64,000 nucleotides of DNA, taken from contig NZ_QAOH01000010.1 of NCBI RefSeq assembly GCF_003050785.1, forward strand, positions 1 through 64,000. Reading direction: 5' to 3'. Source of the stretch: Celeribacter persicus. GTDB taxonomy: Bacteria > Pseudomonadota > Alphaproteobacteria > Rhodobacterales > Rhodobacteraceae. Numbering within the stretch: position 1 is the first letter of the stretch; every line of letters begins with the position of its first letter. Below the pieces are notes generated by a model. It was not told the DNA's origin. It was given only the letters and a program-made list of their open reading frames with translations, and searched no databases. The translations under genes were made by a program, and so were the position numbers. Below are positions 16,881-26,331 of this stretch, piece after piece.

Positions 16881-18824
16881 ATGTCCGACCGTCCAGCTAC
16901 GCCGACACCTGCCACCCCCACGCTTGACCGTGTGAATGTTCCCGCCGATCTCAAAGCGTTGTCGGACACCGAGTTGAAACGTCTCGCCCATGAGTTGCGG
17001 CAGGAGGTGATTGCCGCCGTCTCGGAAACCGGCGGACATCTGGGCGCGGGGCTTGGGGTGGTGGAACTGACCGTGGCGCTGCATGCCGTGTTCGATACCC
17101 CCAAGGATCGGCTGATCTGGGATGTCTCGCATCAATGCTATCCGCACAAAATTCTTACCGGACGCCGTGACCGGATGCGTACCCTGCGTCAGGAAAAAGG
17201 CCTCTCGGGCTTCACCAAACGCTCGGAAAGCCCTTATGACCCGTTCGGGGCCGGGCACAGTTCCACCTCGATTTCCGCCGCTCTCGGCTTTGCCGTGGCG
17301 CGCGATCTTGGCGGGGCGCCGGAGTACGGGCTGGGCGATGCGATTGCGGTGATCGGTGACGGGTCGATGTCCGCTGGTATGGCGTTCGAGGCGATGAACA
17401 ACGCGGGCCATTTGGGCAAACGCTTGATCGTCATTCTGAACGACAACGAGATGTCCATCGCGCCTCCGACCGGTGCGCTGTCCTCCTATTTGACACGTCT
17501 CTATGCGGGTGCGCCGTTTCAGGAGCTGAAAGCGGCGGCGAAAGGCGCCGTGTCGCTCTTGCCGCATCCGTTTCAGGAAGGGGCCAAACGCGCCAAGGAA
17601 ATGCTCAAGGGTATGACTGTGGGCGGCACCCTGTTCGAGGAACTGGGTTTTTCCTATGTCGGCCCTGTCGATGGGCACGACATGGACCAGCTTCTGAGCG
17701 TGCTCCGCACCGTCAAGGCGCGGGCGACCGGGCCGATCCTGATCCATGCGATCACGAAAAAGGGCAAGGGGTATGCCCCCGCCGAAAGCCGCCCGGACAA
17801 GGGGCATGCCACCGCGAAATTCGATGTGGTGACCGGCGAACAGAAAAAAGCGAAATCCAACGCGCCGTCTTATACCCGGGTCTTTGCCGAAGCGCTCATT
17901 CAGGAAGCCGAGCAGGACGACAAGATTGTCGCCGTAACCGCCGCCATGCCGGATGGGACGGGGCTCGATCTCTTTGCCGAACGCTTTCCGGCGCGGTGTT
18001 TCGATGTGGGGATTGCGGAGCAACATGGTGTGACCTTCTCTGCCGGTCTGGCTGCCGGCGGGATGAAGCCGTTCTGCGCGATGTATTCGACTTTCCTTCA
18101 GCGTGGCTACGATCAGGTCGTTCACGATGTGGCGATTCAGCGCCTTCCGGTGCGGTTCGCCATTGACCGTGCGGGGCTTGTCGGCGCTGACGGGGCCACG
18201 CATGCCGGGGCGTTCGACATTGCCTTCATGGCGAACCTGCCGGGGATGGTGGTCATGGCGGCTGCCGATGAGGCGGAGCTGAAACATATGGTCGCCACCG
18301 CTGTCGCACACAATGATGGTCCCATTGCTTTCCGCTATCCGCGGGGTGAAGGCGTTGGTGTGCAGATGTCTGAACGGGGTGAAGTGCTGGAGATCGGCAA
18401 GGGGCGGATCGTGCGCGACGGCACGCGTGTGGCGCTTTTGTCTTTTGGTACACGTCTCGAACCTGCGCTCAAGGCTGCCGAGAACCTCGCGGCGAAAGGC
18501 ATTTCCTGCACCGTGGCCGATGCGCGGTTTGCCAAGCCGCTTGATCACGATCTGATCCGCGATCTGGCGGCCAACCACGAAGCGCTGATCACTCTGGAAG
18601 AGGGGGCGATCGGTGGTTTCGGCTCGCATGTGGCCGATTTCCTCGCGGAAGAGGGTGTATTTGACCGGGGGCTGAAATTCCGCTCCATGACCCTGCCGGA
18701 TACGTTTATCGACCATGCGAGTCCCGAGGCCATGTATGCGACCGCAGGGCTCAATACGTCCGACATCGAAGCCAAGGTACTGTCCGTGCTCGGGGTCGCC
18801 GACATTGCGAGCAAACGCGCCTGA
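16881..18824 (+). CDS. dxs: 1-deoxy-D-xylulose-5-phosphate synthase
   Basis: A 647-residue thiamine-diphosphate enzyme that joins pyruvate and glyceraldehyde 3-phosphate, the first step of the MEP isoprenoid route. The TPP motif is [18 protein letters not shown] (about residue 158) with ILNDNEMSI after it; the central transketolase-pyrimidine domain has [17 protein letters not shown] with the catalytic glutamate; [17 protein letters not shown] and the C-terminal [12 protein letters not shown] are also typical. ATG 16881 follows the ispA stop closely; an open frame to 16785 overlaps ispA and is discarded. Length is normal. The thiamine transporter at 25.3 kb would support its cofactor. Confidence 0.96.
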   Translation: MSDRPATPTPATPTLDRVNVPADLKALSDTELKRLAHELRQEVIAAVSETGGHLGAGLGVVELTVALHAVFDTPKDRLIWDVSHQCYPHKILTGRRDRMRTLRQEKGLSGFTKRSESPYDPFGAGHSSTSISAALGFAVARDLGGAPEYGLGDAIAVIGDGSMSAGMAFEAMNNAGHLGKRLIVILNDNEMSIAPPTGALSSYLTRLYAGAPFQELKAAAKGAVSLLPHPFQEGAKRAKEMLKGMTVGGTLFEELGFSYVGPVDGHDMDQLLSVLRTVKARATGPILIHAITKKGKGYAPAESRPDKGHATAKFDVVTGEQKKAKSNAPSYTRVFAEALIQEAEQDDKIVAVTAAMPDGTGLDLFAERFPARCFDVGIAEQHGVTFSAGLAAGGMKPFCAMYSTFLQRGYDQVVHDVAIQRLPVRFAIDRAGLVGADGATHAGAFDIAFMANLPGMVVMAAADEAELKHMVATAVAHNDGPIAFRYPRGEGVGVQMSERGEVLEIGKGRIVRDGTRVALLSFGTRLEPALKAAENLAAKGISCTVADARFAKPLDHDLIRDLAANHEALITLEEGAIGGFGSHVADFLAEEGVFDRGLKFRSMTLPDTFIDHASPEAMYATAGLNTSDIEAKVLSVLGVADIASKRA

Positions 18825-18937
18825 TTGCGGTTTCCGCAAGGCCGGTTTGACAGAAGAAGCATGCTCCCTATGTTGATCCTCCGGCGGGAATGAGCCAAGG
18901 GTTGAGCTGTCTATTCTCCAAAGTTTCAGGACGCGCC

Positions 18938-20146
18938 ATGACCGTCGCCACCTCCACCGCACCCGGCACCCGACCGGGCATTGTCCTTTTCGCGCTGGCG
19001 ATGGGTGGCTTTGCCATTGGTACGACCGAATTCGCGACCATGAGCCTGTTGCCCTATATGGCTGCCGGCCTCGGGATTGATGAGGCCAAGGCCAGTCACC
19101 TTGTCTCGGCCTATGCTCTGGGGGTTGTTGTCGGTGCGCCGATGATTGCGATTGTTGCGGCACGGATCGAACGGCGGATGTTGCTTGTCGGTCTGATGGC
19201 GATGTTCTGTCTGACCCATATCCTTTCGGCGATTGCGCCGAATTACACGGCCATGTTGGCGGCGCGCTTTCTGAGCGGCATGCCCCATGGGGCTTATTTC
19301 GGGGTCGCGGCCTTGCTCGCGGCCTCACTCGCTAGGCCGGGACAGCGGGGCAAGGCTGTGGCGCGTCTGATGCTCGGGTTGACCATTGCGACCGTGGTCG
19401 GGGTTCCGATGGCGAATGTACTGGGCCAGACGGTCGGCTGGCGCTGGGCCTTTGCTCTGGTCGGGGTTCTGGCGGCCATAACGGCGGGGCTTATCCTGAT
19501 CTTTGCACCGAAATCCGCTGCGGGGACAGCCTCCAATGCCTTGCAGGAGCTGGGCGCATTGAAAAACCGTCAGGTGCTTTTGACCCTGTTGAGCGGGGCG
19601 ATCGGCTTCGGTGGTTTCTTTGCCTTTTACACCTACCTGACCTCGACCCTGATGGAGGTGACACAGGTCGGAGACAGCACTGTTCCTTGGTTTCTGGCGC
19701 TCATGGGCTTTGGTATGACACTTGGCGCGCTGATCGCCGGTTGGGCGGCGGATCGGGCGCTGAACTTCTCCGTCTTCGTGATGCTTTTCATCAACATAGG
19801 CCTGCTTTTGATTTATCCGCTGATTGCGAGGCAAAGCTGGGCGATGGCGGGGCTGGTGCTTGCGATGGGGTTGGCGAACGGTTTTCCGATCCTTCTGCAA
19901 ACCCGTCTCATGGATGTCGCGCGTGATGCGCAGGCGTTGGCCGCCGCGTTGCATCACGCAGCCTTCAATGTCGCCAATGCGCTGGGACCTTTCCTTGCCT
20001 CGCTTTACATTGCCAGAGGGTACGGGTTCACGTCTTCGGGCTATGTCGGTGCGGTGCTGACCCTTGCCGGGGTGATCCTTTATGCGATCACGCTTTGGGA
20101 TCACCGTCGCAACTGGCGTTACTGGCCCTCTGACAAAAGCGCCTGA
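18938..20146 (+). CDS. MFS transporter (sugar/drug efflux type)
   Basis: A 402-residue protein with about twelve transmembrane helices. The N-terminal helix reads LFALAMGGFAIGTTEFATM, as in the AraJ/YdeA-like DHA1 efflux group, and the loop 2-3 region has RIERRMLLVG. It most likely exports small molecules with proton antiport, but the substrate is unknown. ATG 18938 is taken because CAGGA lies eight or so bases upstream; an earlier start at 18890 would add a short hydrophilic tail. Its 3' end overlaps the convergent epimerase gene by 28 bases. Confidence 0.82.
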   Translation: MTVATSTAPGTRPGIVLFALAMGGFAIGTTEFATMSLLPYMAAGLGIDEAKASHLVSAYALGVVVGAPMIAIVAARIERRMLLVGLMAMFCLTHILSAIAPNYTAMLAARFLSGMPHGAYFGVAALLAASLARPGQRGKAVARLMLGLTIATVVGVPMANVLGQTVGWRWAFALVGVLAAITAGLILIFAPKSAAGTASNALQELGALKNRQVLLTLLSGAIGFGGFFAFYTYLTSTLMEVTQVGDSTVPWFLALMGFGMTLGALIAGWAADRALNFSVFVMLFINIGLLLIYPLIARQSWAMAGLVLAMGLANGFPILLQTRLMDVARDAQALAAALHHAAFNVANALGPFLASLYIARGYGFTSSGYVGAVLTLAGVILYAITLWDHRRNWRYWPSDKSA

Positions 20147-20985
20147 AGCCCGGATTTGTAGTCCGGATAGATGAGGCGTACACCGAGTTCCCGCTTCATC
20201 CGGTCGTTTCGCACCTTTTTGCTCTCGGCATAAAAACTGCGCGCCATCGGGGTCATATCCGCCGTCTCGAAATCCTCTTCGGGTGGGAGCGGCAGGCCGA
20301 GAAGTTCGGCGGCATAGCCGATCACCTCCTGAGGCGGTACGGGGAGATCGTCGCAGACGTTGTAAATACCGGGGGAGTCGGGTCTGTTGATCGAAGCTTC
20401 CAGCACTTGAGCGATGTCCTCGACATGGATGCGGGAAAAGATTTGATCCTTTTTGACGATCCGCCGCGCGGTGCCATTGCGCACTTTGGCGAAAGGACCG
20501 CGTCCGGGGCCGTAGATGCCCGCGAGGCGAAAAATCGACAGGTTGAGACCTAAGTCCTGCGCAATCTCCTGCCATTCTGTCTCGGCCGTAACCCGTGCGA
20601 TGCCGCGTTTCGTGGCCGGTGTGAGAGGCGTATCCTCATCGACCCAGTCGCCGCCATGATCGCCATAAACCCCCGTCGTTGAGAGATAACCGACCCATTG
20701 CAAATTGGGGGCGGCGTCGATCAGAACCTGCCGGTAATTGCGCAGAAAGGGATCGCCTTCCGCATCCGGTCCGGCGGAGATCAGGAGATGGGTTGCACCA
20801 CCAAGTTGCGCCGGAATTGGCTCTTGTCCGAGCAAAACCGGCACAACACCGGATCTGTCAAATTCCCGTGCCTTTTCCGGGGTACGCGTGGTGCCAATGA
20901 CTTGCCAGCCCTTTGGCAGGAGGCGGTGTGCGAGAGTCTGGGCGCTATAGCCGTGACCGAAGGAAAACAGTTTCTGTGTGGTCAT
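20119..20985 (-). CDS. NAD-dependent epimerase-like protein (YeeZ type)
   Basis: A 288-residue atypical SDR. The Rossmann start LFSFGHGYSAQTLA carries a GxGxxA-type loop, and YLSTTGVYGDHGGDWVDE with FRLAGIYGPGRGP are typical of the YeeZ/YeeZ-like epimerase family, whose substrates are not established. FSRIHVEDIAQVL and YNVCDDLP complete the sugar-epimerase-like pattern. ATG 20985 has AGGAG six bases upstream, which decides against longer starts. It is divergent from AMP nucleosidase and convergent, with a 28-base overlap, with the MFS gene. Confidence 0.8.
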   Translation of the reverse strand: MTTQKLFSFGHGYSAQTLAHRLLPKGWQVIGTTRTPEKAREFDRSGVVPVLLGQEPIPAQLGGATHLLISAGPDAEGDPFLRNYRQVLIDAAPNLQWVGYLSTTGVYGDHGGDWVDEDTPLTPATKRGIARVTAETEWQEIAQDLGLNLSIFRLAGIYGPGRGPFAKVRNGTARRIVKKDQIFSRIHVEDIAQVLEASINRPDSPGIYNVCDDLPVPPQEVIGYAAELLGLPLPPEEDFETADMTPMARSFYAESKKVRNDRMKRELGVRLIYPDYKSGLQALLSEGQ

Positions 20986-21072
20986 GGTTCTCTCCTGAAT
21001 TCCGGGCTCTTGCGTCCGTGCCGCACATGGTCTCAACTGCGGTCATACCGTGCTGATAAAAGGAATATAAGA

Positions 21073-22557
21073 ATGGACAGCCGCTTGACGAGCCTGATGC
21101 TTGAAACCCCGCCGGAGCGCGATCCCCGGAGTTTTGCCGATGCGGAGGCTGCGGTTAGCTATCTCGAAGAGCTCTATACGGAAGCCTGTTCCTTTCTGGC
21201 CGAGAAATTTTCGATGATTGCGCGAGGGGAGAAGCCCGCGGCGCGCTATCGGGCCTATTACCCGGAGATTCGCGTCGTGACGACCTCTCACGCGGCGATG
21301 GACAGTCGGTTGTCCTTTGGTCATGTGGCGGGGCCGGGCGAATATTCGACGACGATCACACGGCCCGACCTGTTCCGCAATTATCTCAAGCAACAGATCA
21401 CCCAGATCGTGCGCAATCATGGGGTGCGGGTGCAGATCGGTGCCTCGCAGACCCCGATGCCGGTGCATTTCGCGGTTGCCAATGACGAAAACATCACCGT
21501 GCCGCAGGAAGGGGCCATGGCTTTCCCTCTGCGCGACGTGTTCGATGTGCCGGATCTGAGCACCACTCATGATGACATCGTGAACGGGTTTGGCTACCTG
21601 CATGAGGACGGGTCCTCCGCGCTGGCGCCTTTTACGGCGCAGCGGATCGACTATTCGCTTGCCCGCCTGTCGCATTACACCGCGACGGATGCGAGCCATT
21701 TCCAGAACCATGTGCTCTTTACCAACTACCAGTTCTATGTGTCCGAGTTCGAGGCCTATGCACGCAAGATGCTGGCCGATCCGGAGAGCGGCTATACCAG
21801 CTTTGTGTCCACCGGGAATATCGAGATCACGGACCCTGAGACCATCATTCCTCCGACCGGGAAGATGCCGCAAATGCCGACCTATCACCTGAAACGGGCC
21901 GATGGGGGCGGGATCACACTTGTGAATATCGGTGTCGGTCCTTCGAATGCGAAAACGGCGACGGATCACATTGCGGTTCTGAGGCCGCATGCCTGGATCA
22001 TGGTGGGCCATTGTGCCGGTCTGCGGAATTCTCAGCGGCTGGGGGATTTCGTTCTGGCCCATGCCTATCTGCGCGAGGATCACGTGCTCGACGACGATCT
22101 GCCGGTTTGGGTGCCGATCCCGGCACTGGCGGAGATTCAGACCTCTCTCGAAGATGCGGTGGAGCAGATCACCGAGCTTGAGGGTTATGAGCTCAAGCGG
22201 ATCATGCGCACGGGCACGGTGGCGACGATCGACAACCGCAATTGGGAGCTTCGGGATCAATCCGGCCCAGTGCAGCGATTGAGCCAGTCGCGGGCCATCG
22301 GTCTCGACATGGAAAGCGCGACGATTGCCGCGAACGGGTTTCGATTTCGGGTGCCTTATGGGACGCTTTTGTGTGTATCGGACAAGCCGCTTCACGGCGA
22401 ACTGAAACTTCCGGGCATGGCGTCGGAGTTCTACAAATCCCAGGTTTCACGACATTTGCTGATCGGTATTCGCGCGATGGAACTGTTGCGGGAAATGCCG
22501 ATCGAGCGTATCCATAGCCGGAAATTGCGCTCTTTTGAGGAGACTGCCTTCCTCTGA
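21073..22557 (+). CDS. amn: AMP nucleosidase
   Basis: A 494-residue enzyme that splits AMP into adenine and ribose 5-phosphate. The N-terminal AMP-nucleosidase domain (about residues 1-180) is followed by a phosphorylase/MTAP-like domain: NIGVGPSNAKTATDHIAVL, WIMVGHCAGLRNSQRLGDFV and AIGLDMESATIAANGFRFRVP give the nucleoside-phosphorylase-type active site. Length agrees with the family. ATG 21073 has AAGGA upstream. It lies divergent to the YeeZ-like gene and upstream of the HU gene with a 135-base gap. Confidence 0.93.
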   Translation: MDSRLTSLMLETPPERDPRSFADAEAAVSYLEELYTEACSFLAEKFSMIARGEKPAARYRAYYPEIRVVTTSHAAMDSRLSFGHVAGPGEYSTTITRPDLFRNYLKQQITQIVRNHGVRVQIGASQTPMPVHFAVANDENITVPQEGAMAFPLRDVFDVPDLSTTHDDIVNGFGYLHEDGSSALAPFTAQRIDYSLARLSHYTATDASHFQNHVLFTNYQFYVSEFEAYARKMLADPESGYTSFVSTGNIEITDPETIIPPTGKMPQMPTYHLKRADGGGITLVNIGVGPSNAKTATDHIAVLRPHAWIMVGHCAGLRNSQRLGDFVLAHAYLREDHVLDDDLPVWVPIPALAEIQTSLEDAVEQITELEGYELKRIMRTGTVATIDNRNWELRDQSGPVQRLSQSRAIGLDMESATIAANGFRFRVPYGTLLCVSDKPLHGELKLPGMASEFYKSQVSRHLLIGIRAMELLREMPIERIHSRKLRSFEETAFL

Positions 22558-22614
22558 GTGAGGATTTTTCGTCCAAAATGAGCGAAAAAGCCCAGTATAG
22601 TTACACTAGCCGTT

Positions 22615-22682
22615 GTACGCCCCCGCAATATTCGCTTAGAAATGCGCAATAACCCCCTAATCCAAGGGGGGCGTACGAGGAG
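22615..22682 (+). promoter_or_regulatory. Mutually exclusive hairpins in the HU leader
   Basis: GTACGCCCCC (22615-22624) can pair with GGGGGCGTAC (22667-22676), which ends directly before the ribosome site GAGGAG (22677-22682). A nearer CCCCC (22653-22657) can instead pair with the same G-tract through a short loop. A TATAGT -10-like box lies at 22596-22601. The leader could therefore switch folds and affect HU translation; this is inference from complementarity. Confidence 0.4.
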
Positions 22683-22692
22683 TATACAGACA

Positions 22693-22980
22693 ATGTCGAA
22701 ACCGATGACCAAGACCCAGCTCGTGGCTGCCCTGGCCGAAGAAATGGGCACCGACAAGAAATCCGCTGGTGTTGCGCTCGAAGCGATCACCGCGATCATC
22801 ACCAAAGAAGTGTCCGCCGGTGGCGCCGTGACCCTGCCGGGTGTTGGCAAAATCTACTGCCGCGAACGCCCGGAACGCATGGTTCGCAATCCGCAGACCG
22901 GCGACCAGATGAAGAAAGAAGCCGACAAGGTCGTGAAAATGACCATCGCCAAAGCGCTGAAAGACAGCGTGAACGGCTGA
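22693..22980 (+). CDS. HU-family DNA-binding protein
   Basis: A 95-residue nucleoid protein. The family features are seen: N-terminal helices TKTQLVAALAEEMGTDKKSAGVALEAI, the glycine turn LPGVGKIYCRERPERMVRNPQTG leading into the DNA-binding arm, and a basic C-terminal helix. The RNPQTG arm tip is intact, with proline that intercalates into DNA. It begins at ATG 22693, with GAGGAG ten bases upstream; an upstream in-frame ATG at 22642 lies within the structured leader. It is a single-gene transcript closed by a strong terminator. Confidence 0.92.
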   Translation: MSKPMTKTQLVAALAEEMGTDKKSAGVALEAITAIITKEVSAGGAVTLPGVGKIYCRERPERMVRNPQTGDQMKKEADKVVKMTIAKALKDSVNG

Positions 22981-23001
22981 ACCGGTTTTCAGGTTTGAGG
23001 A

Positions 23002-23030
23002 AAAGGGTCGCGTTTCGCGGCCCTTTTTCT
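23002..23030 (+). terminator. Intrinsic terminator of the HU gene
   Basis: An 11-bp stem AAAGGGTCGCG/CGCGGCCCTTT (one G-T pair) with loop TTT is followed by TTCTTTG; it starts 21 bases after the HU stop. Confidence 0.9.
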
Positions 23031-23055
23031 TTGTCTGCCTGTTCTTGAAAAGTCT

Positions 23056-24009
23056 CTAAACCACCAGAAATAACACGATGTTGAGGGTGATGAAGGCCCC
23101 CAAAGTGTTGATCAGGATGGAGAGAGAGGCAAGCGCGCCGCGCCCGACTTCCTGTGCGAAAATGGCAGCGACGGCCATAGTCGGCAGCGCGGCGGAGATG
23201 TAGGCGGCAGTACGGAAATCAGTGTCCATTCGATGCCCAAGTTGGCTCATTGCGAAAATCACCAGAGCGGCAAAGATCGGCATGACGATCAGTTTTCCGA
23301 CGGCGGCCTGACTGGCCAGCCTAAGATTGCCTTCAAACGACAGCCCGACCAGAGACCCGCCGATGACGAAAAGCGCCACGGCGGAGGCGGAATTGGCAAC
23401 AAGCTCGATAAGGTGGCGCAAGGGACCGGGCAGGGTGAGGCCCAATGCCGAGACGATAAAGCCAAGGATGATGGCAATCACCAGCGGACGTTTCACAAGG
23501 TTCTTGAGCACGTGTCCCAGTTGCCGAAGCGCGTTGCTTTTGCGTTCCTCGCGTGGTTTTCCGGCCTCGATGGCCATGAGAGCCAGCGGGATAAAAATAA
23601 TGTTCTCCACCAGAAAATTCATCGCGAGGATAATTCCCGCGTGATCCGGCACGAGGATGAGGAACATCGGGTAGCCGATGAAGCCGGAGTTTGGACAATA
23701 GGAAATCATTGTCACCACGCCGCGCCTTCCGGGATCGGCCATGATGGAAAACCACAGAAAGCCGAGCCCCGCCGTCAGCACGCCTGAGAGGGCATAGACG
23801 GCGATGTAATCGGGGTGGATCACTTCGGAAATCGGGCGGGAAGAGATTGCGCCGAAGACCAGGGCGGGGAGGGCGAAATTCATCACCCAGCCGCCGAGGA
23901 TACCCATGTCTGCGGGGCGAAACACGCCCTTCGTGACGGTGCCATAGCCGATGGCGACCATGGCGAAGATCGGGAAGGTGATCCCGAAGATGGTGAGGAT
24001 CTCAGCCAA
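23056..24009 (-). CDS. AEC-family transporter (auxin efflux carrier type)
   Basis: A 317-residue polytopic membrane protein with about ten hydrophobic segments in two halves and a charged central loop ([16 protein letters not shown]), as in the AEC/MleP family that moves organic acids or related anions. Blocks such as [15 protein letters not shown] and [15 protein letters not shown] are typical. The start is TTG 24009, overlapping the aroC stop by eight bases, which points to translational coupling; the first ATG would remove part of the first helix. Substrate is unknown. Confidence 0.8.
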   Translation of the reverse strand: MAEILTIFGITFPIFAMVAIGYGTVTKGVFRPADMGILGGWVMNFALPALVFGAISSRPISEVIHPDYIAVYALSGVLTAGLGFLWFSIMADPGRRGVVTMISYCPNSGFIGYPMFLILVPDHAGIILAMNFLVENIIFIPLALMAIEAGKPREERKSNALRQLGHVLKNLVKRPLVIAIILGFIVSALGLTLPGPLRHLIELVANSASAVALFVIGGSLVGLSFEGNLRLASQAAVGKLIVMPIFAALVIFAMSQLGHRMDTDFRTAAYISAALPTMAVAAIFAQEVGRGALASLSILINTLGAFITLNIVLFLVV

Positions 24010-25102
24010 TTTTGCCGCGGAGCCCCTCGCCGATCTGACCGCGATGCAACAGGAGGTGGTCGAGGATCACACAGGCCATCATCGCCTCGCCCACGGGCAC
24101 GGCACGAATGCCGACACAGGGATCGTGGCGCCCCTTGGTAATCAGATCGGTGTCCTCGCCGGATTTCGTCACCGTCTTGCGCGGGGTCAGGATCGAAGAG
24201 GTCGGTTTCACCGCAAAGCGCACCACCACATCCTGACCGGTGGAAATCCCGCCAAGGATACCTCCCGCATGATTGGACCCGAACTCAGGCCCATCCGGCC
24301 CCATCCGCATCTCATCGGCATTCTCTTCTCCGGTGAGACAGGCGGCGTTCATGCCCTCACCGATTTCCACAGCCTTGACGGCGTTGATCGACATCATTGC
24401 GGCGGCCAGATCGGTATCCAGCTTGGCGTAAATCGGGGCTCCGAGCCCGGCGGGAACGCCTTTGGCGACAACCTCGACAATCGCGCCGACAGAGGAACCG
24501 CTTTTGCGGATACCGTCGAGATATGTCGCCCATTTTTCGGCCGTCGTAGCGGAGGGCACCCAGAACGGATTGTTGTCAATCTCCGCCATGTCGCGCGAAC
24601 CTTCGATGCCATGCGGGCCGATCTGGGTCATGTAGCCCTTGATCTCAAGGCCCGGCAGAAGATCGGCCAAAACTGCCCGCGCCACGCCGCCCGCGGCCAC
24701 GCGCGCCGCCGTTTCCCGCGCCGAAGACCGCCCGCCGCCGCGATAGTCGCGAATGCCGTATTTCTGAAAATAGGTGATGTCGGCATGGCCGGGACGAAAC
24801 GCCTGTGCAATCTCGCCGTAATCTTTTGAACGCTGATCCGTGTTGCGGATCATCAACTGGATCGGGGTGCCGGTGGTCTTGCCTTCGAACACGCCCGAGA
24901 GGATTTCCACCTGATCGGGCTCACGACGTTGGGTGGTAAACTTCGACGTGCCGGGTTTGCGTTTGTCGAGCCAGACCTGAAGCATCTCTTCATTGATCCC
25001 GATCCCCGGAGGACAGCCATCCACCGTCGCACCAAGAGCAGGCCCGTGGCTTTCGCCCCAGGTCGTGAAACGGAACAGATGTCCAAAGGTGTTCATGCTC
25101 AT
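24002..25102 (-). CDS. aroC: Chorismate synthase
   Basis: A 366-residue enzyme that converts 5-enolpyruvylshikimate 3-phosphate to chorismate using reduced FMN. Signatures: [20 protein letters not shown] at the N-terminus, [19 protein letters not shown] around residue 125, and [24 protein letters not shown] near residue 280. ATG 25102 has GGAG nine bases upstream; ATG 25096 is also possible and would remove two residues. Length is standard. It is divergent from the TPP-riboswitch/thiBPQ operon and is followed by the overlapping AEC transporter gene. Confidence 0.96.
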   Translation of the reverse strand: MSMNTFGHLFRFTTWGESHGPALGATVDGCPPGIGINEEMLQVWLDKRKPGTSKFTTQRREPDQVEILSGVFEGKTTGTPIQLMIRNTDQRSKDYGEIAQAFRPGHADITYFQKYGIRDYRGGGRSSARETAARVAAGGVARAVLADLLPGLEIKGYMTQIGPHGIEGSRDMAEIDNNPFWVPSATTAEKWATYLDGIRKSGSSVGAIVEVVAKGVPAGLGAPIYAKLDTDLAAAMMSINAVKAVEIGEGMNAACLTGEENADEMRMGPDGPEFGSNHAGGILGGISTGQDVVVRFAVKPTSSILTPRKTVTKSGEDTDLITKGRHDPCVGIRAVPVGEAMMACVILDHLLLHRGQIGEGLRGKIG

Positions 25103-25197
25103 GTGTGGCGTCTCCTTGATCGCATTGACGTTTAACGTCTTCTAAGGGGTTCGAAAAGAGCGGGTCTTGTGTCCGGTGGATTTCGCGCTAAGTTGGC

Positions 25198-25287
25198 TCT
25201 CACCTCGGGGTGCCCGTGCCAGACACGGCTGAGATGCATATGCGAACCCGTTGAACCTGAACCGGCTAACACCGGCGGAGGGAAGGT
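25198..25287 (+). ncRNA. TPP riboswitch (THI element)
   Basis: The conserved blocks of the thiamine-pyrophosphate aptamer are all present in order: TCGGGGTGCC (about 25205), GGCTGAGAT (about 25227), AACCCGTTGAACCTGA (25245-25260) and CCGGCTAACACCGGCGGAGGGA (25262-25283, split by the P4/P5 loop). It lies 55 bases before thiB, so it should repress the thiamine transporter when TPP is plentiful. The downstream AGCCCCCAAAGCTGCC region is the likely expression platform, but I could not define the switch. Confidence 0.95.
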
Positions 25288-25341
25288 ATCAGCCCCCAAA
25301 GCTGCCCTTTTTCTTCGCCCATATCTTCTATGGAGCGAGCC

Positions 25342-26331
25342 ATGAAATATGGTCTGACACACTCTGCATTGACTTTGGCGGCAATCCTCACCGCTCAAGC
25401 GGTTTCGGCAGATCCCCTCACCATCTACGCCCCCGATTATTTCGCGTCGGAATGGGGACCGGGACCGGCGATCAAGGAGGCGTTCGAGGCACAGTGCGAT
25501 TGCGAGATCGAATATGTCACGGGCGATCTTCTGCCTCGGCTGATGCTTGAGGGCGCGCGCACCAAGGCGGATGTCGCCATCGGGTTCAATTCCGATGTGA
25601 CCAAAAAGGCGCGGGAGACCGGTCTTTTTGCCCCGCATGGGCTGGACCTGTCCCCTTTGACCCTGCCGATCGACTGGGAGGATGATACGTTCCTGCCGTT
25701 CAACTGGTCTTATACCGCCTTCGTCTATGACAATACGAAGATCGAGAACCCGCCGACGTCGTTCCATGAATTGGTGAATTCGGATGAGGACTGGACCATC
25801 GCCATTCAGGACCCGCGCACTTCGATTTCGGGGCTGGCGCTGGTGCTCTGGGGCAAAGAGGTGTTTGGCGATGAGGCGCCGGAGGCCTGGGCCAAGCTCG
25901 CGCCGAAGGTCACGACTGTGACCAAGGGCTGGTCGGAGGCTTATGGCCTCTTCACCGATGGCGAGGTGGACATGGTGTTATCCTACACGACCTCGCCCGC
26001 CTATCATATCATCGCCGAAGAGGACGAGACGAAATCGGCGGCCCTTTTTGATGAGGGTCACTATTTCATGGTCGAACTTGCCGCGAAACTGGCAGGCACC
26101 GACCAGCCGGAGCTGGCGGATGAGTTCATGGCGTTCATTCTGTCGCCGACCTTCCAGAACATCATTCCGACCGCCAACTGGTCCTATCCGGCGGCCCTGC
26201 CGAAAGACCAATGGCCCGAAGCCTTTTCCCGGCTCAACTATCCGGAAAAGGCGATTTTCCTGAACGAAGACGAGGCCGATGCGCTTCGGTATGAGGCCAT
26301 CGCCGAATGGCGCGACGCGTTTTCTCAATAA
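25342..26331 (+). CDS. thiB: Thiamine ABC transporter, periplasmic binding protein
   Basis: A 329-residue substrate-binding protein with a signal peptide (MKYGLTHSALTLAAILTAQA, then VSA before DP). LTIYAPDYFASEWGPGPAI, ALEGARTKADVAIGFN-like and FNWSYTAFVYDNTKI blocks match ThiB, which captures thiamine and its phosphates in the periplasm. ATG 25342 has GGAGCGAG six bases upstream; ATG 25330 is in frame but lies on that ribosome site. The operon thiBPQ is preceded by a TPP riboswitch. The 3' end overlaps thiP by 25 bases. Confidence 0.93.
   Translation: MKYGLTHSALTLAAILTAQAVSADPLTIYAPDYFASEWGPGPAIKEAFEAQCDCEIEYVTGDLLPRLMLEGARTKADVAIGFNSDVTKKARETGLFAPHGLDLSPLTLPIDWEDDTFLPFNWSYTAFVYDNTKIENPPTSFHELVNSDEDWTIAIQDPRTSISGLALVLWGKEVFGDEAPEAWAKLAPKVTTVTKGWSEAYGLFTDGEVDMVLSYTTSPAYHIIAEEDETKSAALFDEGHYFMVELAAKLAGTDQPELADEFMAFILSPTFQNIIPTANWSYPAALPKDQWPEAFSRLNYPEKAIFLNEDEADALRYEAIAEWRDAFSQ

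Noticed and set aside
16803-19328. A long minus-strand open frame opposite dxs
   Set aside because: It runs through ispA, dxs and the MFS gene in antisense and shows no recognisable motif.
22565-22589. Terminator after AMP nucleosidase
   Set aside because: TTTTTCG and CGAAAAA can pair, but the stem is A/T-rich with no T-run after it, so I do not call it.
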